Below are positions 10,382-18,799 of a stretch of 64,000 nt of DNA, in pieces. Below the pieces are notes generated by a model, which saw only the letters and a program-made list of their open reading frames with translations, was not told the origin of the DNA and did no database searches. The stretch comes from Endozoicomonas sp. OPT23 (GTDB lineage: Bacteria; Pseudomonadota; Gammaproteobacteria; Pseudomonadales; Endozoicomonadaceae). Numbering within the stretch: the first letter of the stretch is position 1; each line of letters starts with the position of its first letter. The stretch covers positions 1 through 64,000 of the forward strand of contig NZ_PPFD01000003.1 of assembly GCF_009653635.1 (NCBI RefSeq). Reading direction: 5' to 3'. The translations under genes and the position numbers were made by a program.

Positions 10382-12661
10382 TTACTCACTGGCAATCGAC
10401 TCAACACTCGCGGTACTGCTCTTCTTTTTTACGAGAGCAGCTTTAAACATGAACAGGGCCAGTAAACCACCGCCGATACCGAAGAGAATATCGCCTGGCA
10501 CACGCCACCATACTAACTGTTCAATCAGAGGTTGATGAAGAAATTCAGCAGAACGAGCATACCAGAAGCTTTCGTTGTAGCTGGCCACTGCCTGCAGAAT
10601 ACCTACTGGCAATAAAGACATCAGCGCCATTGCAGCCAGACCGATATTAAGAGACCAGAAGCTCCACTTCAGTAGACGATCATCCCATTCTTTACCCTGG
10701 CTCATACCACGCAGGCAGAACAGCATCAGGCCCACACCCAACATGCCGTACACACCGAAGAAGGCTGTATGTGCGTGCAGAGCTGTCGTGTTCAACCCCT
10801 GGATGTAGTAAAGGGAAATCGGTGGATTAATCAGGAAACCGAATACGCCGGCACCCATCAGGTTCCAGAAAGCTGTGGCCGTAAAGCACATAATCACCCA
10901 ATGGTATTTCTGCACCCAGGGAGCAGACTTACGCATACGCCAGTTTTCCCAGGCTTCAAAACCAATCAGCGACAGTGGTACAACTTCCAGTGCGCTGAAT
11001 GTTGCGCCCCAGGCGAGAACCGATGTAGGTGCTCCGGTAAAGTACAGATGATGCAGAGTTCCCAGAATACCGCCTGTCAGGAACACAACCGTAGCAAACA
11101 GCACTGCACTGGAAGCGGACTTTGCTCGCACCAGCCCCAACCGTACAAACATCAGGGCAATCACAGAAGTTGCAAACACTTCAAAGAAGCCTTCTACCCA
11201 GAGATGTACAACCCACCAGCGCCAATATTCAGCCATCGCCAGATGTGTTTTCTGGCCCATCATCAGACCACTGCCGTAGAACAGGGCAATCGCAATAGCC
11301 GACATCACCAAAACTACAACAATCTGTTTATCATCACTCTTTTGCTTAAGCAGTGGAAACAGCGACCTCGCAACCAGCACCAGCCAGAGAATCAAACCTA
11401 TTAACAGGAATATTTGCCAGAAACGTCCAAGGTCCACATATTCATAACCTTGATGACCAAACCAGAAGTTGGTATCAAAATCCAGAACCTGCTGAACACC
11501 CAGCCATTCACCAAACATGGAACCCACCACAATGATGAGCAGGCAGACATAGAGGAAATTAACACCTGCACGCTGCAGCTTCGGTTCATAACCTGACAAG
11601 AGCGGTGCAATGTACAGGCCGGTTCCCAGCCACGCGGTTGCGATCCAGAAAACAGCCAGCTGTGTATGCCATGTACGGGTTAACGAATACGGCAGCCAGT
11701 CACTTAAAGGAAAACCATAAAATGCCTGTCCTTCTACGGCATAGTGCGCCGTGATACCACCAAGAACAATCTGGGTCAGGAAGAGTGCGGCAACGGTCCA
11801 GAAATACTTTTTTGTCGCCAGCATGGAAGGCGTTGGTTTGTGCCTTCCCAGAGGATCTTCCGCCGGTACTTCTGGCAGTTCATGCTCTTCGACTGTTCTG
11901 GCATGATGCCAGCCCAATGCACCGACACCGAATACCAGCAGGATAATACTGAACATGCTCCAGCCGAGAATATCAGCCGATGGTTTGTTATCAATCAACG
12001 GCTCGTGAGGCCAGTTGTTGGTGTAGGTAATATCGCTGTCAGGACGATTGGTTTCAGTTGACCAGCTACTCCAGAACAGGAAAGCAGATAACAGCTCGCG
12101 ATGTTCGGCCGTGGCTACGGTCGACTCCTTCATCGCGTAATCTTCTCTGACTGGCTGAAAGGCCGGATCGTCACCAAACACTTTTCCGTAATAGTCTGCC
12201 AACCATTCAACCGCTTGCACGCGATCAGCAGACAGTGTCAGTGTATCGCTGCCTTTGTCGTATGTATTGGTTCTGATCACTGATTTCAAGCGCGCTTTCA
12301 GAGCGGCTTGCTGTTCAGCGTTCAGCTCATCGTATTGCAGGTTGAAGTCACGGTTCGCGTACATATCCAGCAGGTACAAAGCTTCCCGATGAATCCAGTC
12401 TGCATTCCAGTCCGGCGCAACCAGGCTGCCATGCCCCCAGATAGAGCCAACCTCGTGACCACCCATGGTACGCCACACCTGCTGACCCAGTTCAACGTCA
12501 TCTCTCGTGAAAATGACGTCCCCATTTTCACTGACGACCTGCGCTGGAATAGGAGGAGCTTCGCGGTATATCTCCCCTCCCAGCCAAAGCAATATCCCGA
12601 ATGAAATAACAAACACTGCGAAAAGTGCCTGCCATGTCCGTTTATCTGTTGTTGGTTTCAC
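10382..12661 (-). CDS. norZ: Quinol-dependent nitric oxide reductase (qNOR)
   Basis: 759 residues from GTG 12661, which follows GGGGGAG; an in-frame GTG at 12679 lies upstream of that site. An N-terminal membrane helix and a soluble domain of about 200 residues without a CxxCH haem motif precede a 12-helix NorB core, the hallmark of single-subunit qNOR. Core metal ligands are visible: VHLWVEGFFEVF (His and Glu of the non-haem iron site), GTLHHLYFTG and HAHTAFFGVYG. It reduces 2 NO to N2O with quinol electrons in the inner membrane. No nir or nos gene is nearby, so detoxification is more likely than full denitrification. Upstream lie a sigma-54 type promoter and three NorR-like boxes. Confidence 0.96.
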   Translation of the reverse strand: MKPTTDKRTWQALFAVFVISFGILLWLGGEIYREAPPIPAQVVSENGDVIFTRDDVELGQQVWRTMGGHEVGSIWGHGSLVAPDWNADWIHREALYLLDMYANRDFNLQYDELNAEQQAALKARLKSVIRTNTYDKGSDTLTLSADRVQAVEWLADYYGKVFGDDPAFQPVREDYAMKESTVATAEHRELLSAFLFWSSWSTETNRPDSDITYTNNWPHEPLIDNKPSADILGWSMFSIILLVFGVGALGWHHARTVEEHELPEVPAEDPLGRHKPTPSMLATKKYFWTVAALFLTQIVLGGITAHYAVEGQAFYGFPLSDWLPYSLTRTWHTQLAVFWIATAWLGTGLYIAPLLSGYEPKLQRAGVNFLYVCLLIIVVGSMFGEWLGVQQVLDFDTNFWFGHQGYEYVDLGRFWQIFLLIGLILWLVLVARSLFPLLKQKSDDKQIVVVLVMSAIAIALFYGSGLMMGQKTHLAMAEYWRWWVVHLWVEGFFEVFATSVIALMFVRLGLVRAKSASSAVLFATVVFLTGGILGTLHHLYFTGAPTSVLAWGATFSALEVVPLSLIGFEAWENWRMRKSAPWVQKYHWVIMCFTATAFWNLMGAGVFGFLINPPISLYYIQGLNTTALHAHTAFFGVYGMLGVGLMLFCLRGMSQGKEWDDRLLKWSFWSLNIGLAAMALMSLLPVGILQAVASYNESFWYARSAEFLHQPLIEQLVWWRVPGDILFGIGGGLLALFMFKAALVKKKSSTASVESIASE

Positions 12662-12704
12662 AGCTCCCCCTGATAACACTGATTTATATACTCAATGGTT
12701 TCTA

Positions 12705-12720
12705 ATCAAGAGTCGTGCCA
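12705..12720 (-). promoter_or_regulatory. Sigma-54 promoter of norZ
   Basis: On minus TGGCACGACTCTTGAT matches the sigma-54 consensus TGGCACGNNNNTTGCW at every defined position except the -12 C, which is A. It lies 44 bases upstream of the chosen norZ start. The -12 mismatch could lower basal activity or mean a false match; the adjacent activator boxes support it. Confidence 0.7.
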
Positions 12721-12762
12721 ACCAACAAAGCCTTTACTTAACTAAGCTCACAAACAAAGCAG

Positions 12763-12819
12763 TGTCATTTAGACACTTTATTTTAGTATCAATATGACAC
12801 CATACTGTCATTTTGATAC
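12763..12819 (-). promoter_or_regulatory. Three NorR-like enhancer boxes upstream of norZ
   Basis: Three 14-bp copies fit TGTCATWTTGAYAC: 12763-12776 (TGTCATTTAGACAC), 12786-12799 (reverse complement TGTCATATTGATAC) and 12806-12819 (TGTCATTTTGATAC). The last two form a 13-of-14 inverted repeat with a 6-bp centre. They resemble the GTCA-N3-TGAC core of NorR, the NO-sensing sigma-54 activator, which uses three sites at E. coli norVW. No norR gene lies in the window. Confidence 0.65.
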
Positions 12820-12825
12820 TACTAT

Positions 12826-14214
12826 TCATATCACTTTGGAGAACAGTTGATCCGTCACAGTACGTGGTCGGTAGATATCAAACACCATGGCGATATTTCG
12901 AAGCAGCAATCGTCCAAGGGGAAGAATAACAATTCTGTGTTCCTGCAGCTGAATCAGTTCATCCTCCGCAAGCGGTTTAAGCAGAATCAGCTCTTCAGCA
13001 AAATAATGGTTAAATTCGATATTGAACTGCTGACTGACTGATTCAAATTCAACCACCCCCTGACACATCAATCGCTGAATAATCTCCCTGCGCACCTTGT
13101 CGTCAAAGGTTAACTGGTACCCCTGCATGATCGGCAGCTGCCTGCCATCTATAGCCTGAAAGTAGGCTTTCTCATAGCGCTGGTTCTGACTGTAGCAATT
13201 ATCGGTTTTTCCTATAGACGTCATACCCATACCAATCATGTCGGTATCCGCATGGGTTGAGTAACCCTGAAAGTTTCGCTGTAGAGTGCCAGTTTCCATA
13301 GCTTTCACCAGATCATCGTCAGGAAGAGCAAAATGATCCATGCCTATATAGATGTAGCCTGCTTCCTGCAATCGATGAATCGTAAGCTCCAGAATACTCA
13401 GGCGGGTAACCGGGTCAGGCAGATCTTCCTGCTTAATCAGTTTCTGGGCTTTGACCCGATGAGGCATGTGAGCGTAGTTGTATACCGCCAATCGGTCGGG
13501 TTTCATGGCAATAATACTGTCGAGAGTGTGGCCAAAACTCTCCAGCGTCTGAAAAGGCAACCCGTAAATCAGATCAAGACTGATAGACTCATAGCCTGAG
13601 CTTCTTGCTGCCTCAATCACTCTCATATTTTGATCGTAGGTCTGAATGCGGTTAACACCTTGCTGCACCTTTTCATTGAGATCCTGAACACCAAAGCTGA
13701 TACGACTGAAACCGAGGTCGTACAACAGCGCTATGGTGTTATCTCGAACCGCTCTTGGATCCACTTCAATGGAAAACTCCCTTTGGCCTTCCGGTGCAAG
13801 ATTAAAATGTTCTGCCGTAACTGACATCAGTTCTGATAGCTGATCATCACTCAAATAAGTGGGCGTACCTCCGCCAAGGTGCAACTGGGTTGTACTGCGG
13901 CTGTCATCCACCAGTTCACTCTGCATTTTGATTTCGGTATAGAGCCGTTCCAGATAAGGAACGGTTCTTGCGGTTTCTGAATGAGTGATTATCTTATTGC
14001 AGGCACAGAAGAAACACAGGGACTTACAGTAAGGGATATGGAAATACAGAGACAAAGGCCTACCCGCACTGTTACTCAGCCTCACCTCATTCTGATAATC
14101 GTCGCGGGTAAAGTCGTGATTAAACTGAATGGCTGTTGGATAGGAAGTGTAGCGCGGACCAAAGGTGTCATATTTCTTCAACATCTTCGAATCAAATTGG
14201 ATACTGGGCAACAT
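12826..14214 (-). CDS. hemN: Oxygen-independent coproporphyrinogen III oxidase
   Basis: 462 residues, close to E. coli HemN (457). Radical-SAM cysteines Cys63, Cys67 and Cys70, plus Cys72, occur in YFHIPYCKSLCFFCACNK; GGGTPTYL and the C-terminal HemN domain (about 370-440) follow. It converts coproporphyrinogen III to protoporphyrinogen IX without oxygen in the cytoplasm, which fits a low-oxygen or NO-respiring context next to norZ. Divergent from rsmD with 135 bases between; I did not find a convincing FNR box there. Its 3' end abuts the norZ enhancer boxes. Confidence 0.95.
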   Translation of the reverse strand: MLPSIQFDSKMLKKYDTFGPRYTSYPTAIQFNHDFTRDDYQNEVRLSNSAGRPLSLYFHIPYCKSLCFFCACNKIITHSETARTVPYLERLYTEIKMQSELVDDSRSTTQLHLGGGTPTYLSDDQLSELMSVTAEHFNLAPEGQREFSIEVDPRAVRDNTIALLYDLGFSRISFGVQDLNEKVQQGVNRIQTYDQNMRVIEAARSSGYESISLDLIYGLPFQTLESFGHTLDSIIAMKPDRLAVYNYAHMPHRVKAQKLIKQEDLPDPVTRLSILELTIHRLQEAGYIYIGMDHFALPDDDLVKAMETGTLQRNFQGYSTHADTDMIGMGMTSIGKTDNCYSQNQRYEKAYFQAIDGRQLPIMQGYQLTFDDKVRREIIQRLMCQGVVEFESVSQQFNIEFNHYFAEELILLKPLAEDELIQLQEHRIVILPLGRLLLRNIAMVFDIYRPRTVTDQLFSKVI

Positions 14215-14349
14215 GGTTGGTGTCCTGATCAGGTTCAGGACAAGTGTTGTTGCTCACGGCACTTTTCTCCAGTAATGGAAGCTGCGAATAGGCGGCTGTG
14301 ACGATCTGGGATAAAATCAGCCGCTATCATATTTTCACCGGAGTAGAGA

Positions 14350-14958
14350 ATGCCTCGCAGACCGTCAACCAAACGACAGAATGCATCAAAGGGCAGCGGT
14401 CAGCTGCGTATCATTGGTGGTGAATGGTGCAGCAGAAGACTACCTGTGGCTGATTTACCCGGTTTGCGCCCAACATCAGACCGTGTGCGTGAAACGGTTT
14501 TCAACTGGCTGTTGCCCTACGTGCCTGGAGCAAAAGTTCTTGATTGCTTTACCGGTTCCGGCTCTTTGTCTCTGGAAGCTCTGTCCCGTGGAGCAGGCAG
14601 CGCTACTATGCTGGAGTTTGCTGCTCCGGCGGCAAAGGTTTTGAAAGAGAATCTGACAACATTAAGAACAGACAAAGCCAGTGTCGTTCAAACCGATGCG
14701 CTAATCTGGTTGTCTAAAAAGGCAGACGAACCTTTTGATCTGGTCTTTCTCGACCCGCCATTCCGTAAAGGCTTTCTGGAAAAAACCTGTCAGTTGCTGA
14801 ACGATAATGGCTATGTAAGTGACCAGACCCTGGTCTATATAGAAGTAGAGAAAGAACTGTCCCCTCTACCCATTCCTGATCACTGGTCTTTACTGAAAAC
14901 CAAAACGGCTGGGCAGCTCTCGTATCATCTGCTTCAGGTGGAAACACCTGATGAGTGA
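14350..14958 (+). CDS. rsmD: 16S rRNA (guanine(966)-N(2))-methyltransferase
   Basis: 202 residues, family length. The N-terminal basic segment leads to IIGGEWCSRRLPV and RPTSDRVRETVFNWL, signature segments of RsmD. The SAM site VLDCFTGSGSLSLEALSRGA and the catalytic DPPF (LVFLDPPFRKG) are intact. It methylates G966 of 16S rRNA on the 30S subunit. The downstream DUF1289 gene overlaps it by 8 bases. In pseudomonads rsmD is usually next to ftsY; here about 5 kb with norZ and hemN separates them. Confidence 0.95.
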   Translation: MPRRPSTKRQNASKGSGQLRIIGGEWCSRRLPVADLPGLRPTSDRVRETVFNWLLPYVPGAKVLDCFTGSGSLSLEALSRGAGSATMLEFAAPAAKVLKENLTTLRTDKASVVQTDALIWLSKKADEPFDLVFLDPPFRKGFLEKTCQLLNDNGYVSDQTLVYIEVEKELSPLPIPDHWSLLKTKTAGQLSYHLLQVETPDE

Positions 14959-15139
14959 AGTATCTTCTCCCTGTATTCGCCAGTGTGAGTTGAACGAATC
15001 AAATATCTGCAAAGGTTGCTACCGTTCTCTGGATGAAATTGCTCGCTGGGGCAAGGCTGCCAATCAGGATCGCAAGCTGATAGTCAGGAAGGCAAGGCAA
15101 CGGTTGATTAATTTCATGGAAACACAATCGAACAATTAG
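14951..15139 (+). CDS. DUF1289 domain protein
   Basis: 62 residues with the DUF1289 cysteine pattern CIRQCELNESNICKGCYRSL (four Cys), followed by the typical IARWGKA segment and a basic C-terminal helix. Members are small predicted metal-binding proteins of unknown role, perhaps zinc or Fe-S. It overlaps the rsmD end by 8 bases and so is translationally coupled to it. Confidence 0.85.
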   Translation: MSEVSSPCIRQCELNESNICKGCYRSLDEIARWGKAANQDRKLIVRKARQRLINFMETQSNN

Positions 15140-15337
15140 TCACACCTTTGACTTTGGGATAGTGGACTTAACTTATAGAACTAGGTAATCTTCACGCCGC
15201 TGATTTTAATCAATAAAAGGTTCTCCGGTAACGGTGTAGAGTGCTGAAAAAAGGCGCTGATAAAGCAGCAAAGCTGAAACAGCACTCATGTATCCGGTTC
15301 CGAGTATTTTCCTAAGAGAACTCTAAGGAGTGGTCCC

Positions 15338-16432
15338 ATGAAACAACCTGTTCGTATCGCAGTCACTGGCGCAGCTGGCAACATCAGTTACTCCCTGCTG
15401 TTCAAAATTGCTGCGGGTGAAATGCTGGGTGCTGATCAGCCAGTCATTCTGCAACTGGTTGAAATCCCTCAGGCCATGGAAAAGCTGCGCGGCGTAGCCA
15501 TGGAACTGGAAGACTGTGCTTTCCCACTGGTACACGGCATCACTCTGCACGACAACCCGACCACCGGTTTCCAGGGCGTTCATTACGCTATGCTGGTTGG
15601 TGCTCGTCCTCGTACCAAGGGTATGGAACGTGCTGACCTGCTGGAAGCTAACGCAGCAATCTTCTCCGCTCAGGGTAAAGCTCTGAACGACGTTGCCAAC
15701 CGCGACGTTAAAGCTCTGGTTGTTGGCAACCCGGCTAACACCAACTGCCTGATTCTGTCCCGTAACGCTCCGGACCTGGATCCTTCCCAGTTCTGTGCCA
15801 TGACCCGTCTGGATCACAACCGTGCCAAGGGTATTCTGGGTAACAAGATTGGTGTTAACCCATCCGACATCGACACCGTTGTAATCTGGGGTAACCACTC
15901 TCCAACCATGTACCCAGATCTGCACCACGCCGGTGCCATGGGCGACGAGCCTGTGATCGATATGATCGATGAGAAGTGGTACAAGGAAGATTACACTCCA
16001 AACATCCAAAAGCGTGGCGCTGCAATCATTGAAGCACGAGGCTTGTCTTCTGCTGCTTCTGCTGCTCAGGCTGCTCTGGATCACGTACGTGACTGGGCTG
16101 CTGGTAGCGACGGTGAAGTTGTGAGCATGGGTATCATCTCCGATGGCAGCTACGGCGTAGCCAAAGGTATCTACTACTCCTTCCCATGTGTCTGCGAATT
16201 CGGTACTTACCAGATCGTTCAGGGCCTGAACATCAATGAGTACGGCCAGACCATGATGAAGAAGACCGAAGCAGAACTGCTGGAAGAGAAAGCAGCTGTT
16301 GAGCACCTGCTGCCAGCTGAAACTGCCGAGACCCGTGACGCTCTGCGTAAGTCTGACCGTACTGGCCAGACCTGCTACGACAACGGTCTGGAAGGTGGTA
16401 TCTCTTACTACAAAGCTGACCGTGTTTGCTGA
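15338..16432 (+). CDS. mdh: Malate dehydrogenase (type 2) with C-terminal extension
   Basis: 364 residues. The first about 328 match type-2 MDH: NAD site [17 protein letters not shown], substrate arginines in [22 protein letters not shown] and the catalytic histidine segment [12 protein letters not shown]. It interconverts malate and oxaloacetate in the TCA cycle. The usual protein ends near residue 327; here a tail of about 36 residues ([14 protein letters not shown], then CYDNGLEGG) follows the normal end HLLPAE. Start ATG has AAGGAG seven bases upstream. Codon use is strongly biased, as in highly expressed genes. Monocistronic with its own terminator. Confidence 0.95.
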   Translation: MKQPVRIAVTGAAGNISYSLLFKIAAGEMLGADQPVILQLVEIPQAMEKLRGVAMELEDCAFPLVHGITLHDNPTTGFQGVHYAMLVGARPRTKGMERADLLEANAAIFSAQGKALNDVANRDVKALVVGNPANTNCLILSRNAPDLDPSQFCAMTRLDHNRAKGILGNKIGVNPSDIDTVVIWGNHSPTMYPDLHHAGAMGDEPVIDMIDEKWYKEDYTPNIQKRGAAIIEARGLSSAASAAQAALDHVRDWAAGSDGEVVSMGIISDGSYGVAKGIYYSFPCVCEFGTYQIVQGLNINEYGQTMMKKTEAELLEEKAAVEHLLPAETAETRDALRKSDRTGQTCYDNGLEGGISYYKADRVC

Positions 16433-16460
16433 TTATTGACTGATCAGTTTTCATTGTTAA

Positions 16461-16497
16461 AAAAAAGGAGCGATATTAATTGCTCCTTTTTTTTATC
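16461..16497 (+). terminator. Rho-independent terminator of mdh
   Basis: AAAAAAGGAGC, loop of about 10, GCTCCTTTTTTTT: a 5-bp GC-rich stem extended by A/T pairs and a long T run. The A/T symmetry would also serve the convergent peroxiredoxin gene. Confidence 0.85.
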
Positions 16498-16512
16498 TGT
16501 AAAGTATTCAAA

Positions 16513-17448
16513 CTATAGTTCTGTGTGCTCAGTGTGTTCTCTCTCTGATTCAGGGGTATTACTATTAACAAAGCGTAAATAGTGTTTTATCCCTTCCTCA
16601 CTGAATGATGGTAACTCTTTTACTCTGACTTCGCCGTACTTCTGCTCCGCATCTTCCGTTGTCATACCAGGAGGAACAACGACATCGTCTCCAGGTTGCC
16701 AGTTTGCAGGAGTAGCTATCTTACGATCATCGTGCTCAATTTGAGCAAGCAGCGCTCGTGAAATTTCATTGAAATTACGTCCGATGTACATCGGATAGGT
16801 CATCATCAATTTGATTTTCTTATCTTTACCAATGATGAAGACAGTTCTGGCCGTAAAATTCGTTCCTGCACTTCGCTCAGACCCTGGCTGTTCATCATTC
16901 GCGAGCATCTCGTATTTCTTGGCAACTTCCAGTTGCTCATCACTTACCAGAGAAAAGTTCAGCGTCTGATCCCTGGAAGAAGCAAACTTGAGGATATCCT
17001 TACTCCACTTCCTATGGCGATCTCCCGAATCAACACTTAAACCGACGGCAACTGTTTGGTGGTCATCATAAAACGGTTTACGTTTATGTACTTCAGCCAA
17101 CTCAGTCGTGCATACCGGGGTGAAATCAAAAGGGTGGGAAAAGAAGATCGCGTATTTGTCTTTAATATGATCATGAAACTTAACTACTTTGCCATCAATG
17201 ACCATCTCAAAGTCTGGAGCTTCACTACCTATCTGTAGGGCTGTCGTGTAACCTGATATTCCACCGAACAATATTGCAGCAAAGACCGAGGCACACCTGA
17301 TTTGTCGAGATACAAATCGAATAATCATGAGCGGTTCACTTATTGAGGAAATATTGACTATCGCAAAAAGATTATAGTCGGTTATTCTCGATTCAACGTA
17401 AGAGTTAAGAGGTATCAATTTTCGCAGAAAACTCCGGCAAAAAACCAT
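16513..17448 (-). CDS. Secreted or membrane-anchored 1-Cys peroxiredoxin
   Basis: Up to 311 residues. The AhpC/TSA core has the peroxidatic cysteine in FTPVCTTEL and the Prx6-type C-terminal part (NWQPGDDVVVPPG). It reduces peroxides using a single catalytic cysteine. Two starts are possible. ATG 17448 has AAGGAG four bases upstream and gives an N-terminal leader of about 40 residues before a hydrophobic segment. ATG 17328 gives a clean signal peptide (VSRQIRCASVFAAILFGGIS) but no ribosome binding site. The hydrophobic stretch before ALQIGSEAPDF implies export or membrane anchoring either way, unusual for this mostly cytosolic family. Confidence 0.85.
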   Translation of the reverse strand: MVFCRSFLRKLIPLNSYVESRITDYNLFAIVNISSISEPLMIIRFVSRQIRCASVFAAILFGGISGYTTALQIGSEAPDFEMVIDGKVVKFHDHIKDKYAIFFSHPFDFTPVCTTELAEVHKRKPFYDDHQTVAVGLSVDSGDRHRKWSKDILKFASSRDQTLNFSLVSDEQLEVAKKYEMLANDEQPGSERSAGTNFTARTVFIIGKDKKIKLMMTYPMYIGRNFNEISRALLAQIEHDDRKIATPANWQPGDDVVVPPGMTTEDAEQKYGEVRVKELPSFSEEGIKHYLRFVNSNTPESEREHTEHTEL

Positions 17449-17531
17449 ATATCTCCTTTATTCATTGAATAATTCAATGTCGTCTATTGCAACCTTTTTG
17501 CCATAAAGCTATGGTGTTTTTCATATAAAAA

Positions 17532-17552
17532 AAGAGAGTGTTAAACACTCCT
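17532..17552 (-). terminator. Weak hairpin with T run in the peroxiredoxin leader
   Basis: On minus, GAGTGT TTA ACACTC followed by TCTTTTTTT. The six-base stem is short. It lies about 85 bases upstream of the peroxiredoxin start in a divergent intergenic region, so if real it is a leader attenuator rather than the end of a gene. Confidence 0.35.
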
Positions 17553-17664
17553 GTCACAAATATCTGTCATTGTGTTGCCGTATAAAAACAAGAATAAAGA
17601 AGTCTCTTGATAGAACACATGATTCGACAGCTATAACAACAATAAATAAAAGAGCACCATCCTG

Positions 17665-18684
17665 ATGAAATCTTTCAAACTCCTGACCACAGGCTTTCTT
17701 GCTCTGTCCCTTGCTGCGGCAAGTGCCAGTGCTGCGACTCTCGACACGGTTAAGGAACGCGGCAAACTGCTGTGTGGCTCAAACGGTAAAACAGCAGGTT
17801 TCTCTGCACCCAACGCCAAAGGCAAGATGTCTGGATTCGACGTCGATTTCTGTCGTGCTATTTCCGCCGCTATTTTTAATGATCCGGACAAGGTTGAATA
17901 CATCCCTCTGACCTCCAAGCAGCGTCTGACTGCTCTGCAGAGTGGCGAGATTGACGTACTCAGTCGTACAACAACCTGGACCATGAGCCGTGATTCCGGC
18001 ATGGGCCTGAGCTTTGCTGCCACTACCATCTACGACGGTCAGGGCTTTATGGTTCATAAGGACCTGGGCGTAACCAGCGCTCTGGAACTGGCCGGTGCTG
18101 CAGTATGTACCCGTACCGGTACTACCACTGAACTGAACATGGCTGACTTCTTCAATAAGAACAAGATGGAATACAAGCCGGTTGTCTTTGAAGATCGTTC
18201 TGAAGAAAAATCTGCATTCTTCAGTGGCCGCTGTGACGTAATGACGGCTGACCGTATTGCCATGGCAGGTATTCGTGCCAATGCTCCGGGCAACCCTGAC
18301 GATTACATCATTCTGCCTGAAGTTATCTCCAAAGAGCCTCTGGCTCTGGCCGTTCGTTCTAACGACTCCGAGTGGTTTTCACTGGTTCGCTGGGTAGCTT
18401 ATGCTCTGATCAACGCTGAAGAGATGGGTGTAACCTCTGACAACCTGGCAAAAATGCTGAAAAGTGAAGACCCTGCCATCCAGCGCCTGCTGGGTGTAAA
18501 CGGTAACCTGGGTGAGAAGGTTGGTCTGAAGAAAGACTGGGCTGCTAACGCCATTGGTGCTGTTGGTAACTACAGTGAAATCTTCGAGCGTCACGTAGGC
18601 CCTAACAGTCCTCTGAAAATCGAGCGGGGCATCAACGCCCTTTGGAACCAGGGTGGCATTCTTTATGCCGCGCCGATTCGATAA
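17665..18684 (+). CDS. aapJ: General L-amino-acid ABC transporter, substrate-binding protein
   Basis: 339 residues with a signal peptide (1-23, cleaved after ASASA). Periplasmic solute-binding fold of the AapJ/BztA type: LDTVKERGKLLCGSNGKTAG at the mature N-terminus and SGFDVDFCRAISAAIF are typical. It captures L-amino acids (Glu, Asp, Gln and others in characterised relatives) for the AapQM permease. First gene of aapJ-aapQ-aapM. A strong hairpin terminator follows, which would let the binding protein be made in excess over the permease, a common arrangement. Confidence 0.94.
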   Translation: MKSFKLLTTGFLALSLAAASASAATLDTVKERGKLLCGSNGKTAGFSAPNAKGKMSGFDVDFCRAISAAIFNDPDKVEYIPLTSKQRLTALQSGEIDVLSRTTTWTMSRDSGMGLSFAATTIYDGQGFMVHKDLGVTSALELAGAAVCTRTGTTTELNMADFFNKNKMEYKPVVFEDRSEEKSAFFSGRCDVMTADRIAMAGIRANAPGNPDDYIILPEVISKEPLALAVRSNDSEWFSLVRWVAYALINAEEMGVTSDNLAKMLKSEDPAIQRLLGVNGNLGEKVGLKKDWAANAIGAVGNYSEIFERHVGPNSPLKIERGINALWNQGGILYAAPIR

Positions 18685-18736
18685 GAAGTCTCTAAGAGTT
18701 TGCAAAAACTCTGATTCCAATACCTGAAAACCAAAG

Positions 18737-18768
18737 AGGCGAAAGGACATAACCCTTTCGCCTTTTTT
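18737..18768 (+). terminator. Terminator/attenuator between aapJ and aapQ
   Basis: AGGCGAAAGG and CCTTTCGCCT form a 10-bp stem with a short loop, followed by TTTTTT. It lies 52 bases after aapJ and 32 before aapQ, so full termination would starve the permease genes; partial read-through is likely. Confidence 0.85.
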
Positions 18769-18799
18769 GGCAGATGTATCAACACAGGTACGCTCATTC

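Noticed and set aside
10769-11404. 211-residue open frame on plus across norZ
   Set aside because: Antisense shadow with His/Gln-rich random composition.
14215-14349. FNR box upstream of hemN
   Set aside because: Only partial TTGAT/ATCA half-sites were seen, without correct spacing.
15323-16306. 327-residue open frame on minus across mdh
   Set aside because: Shadow of strongly biased mdh codons; no ribosome binding site or domain.
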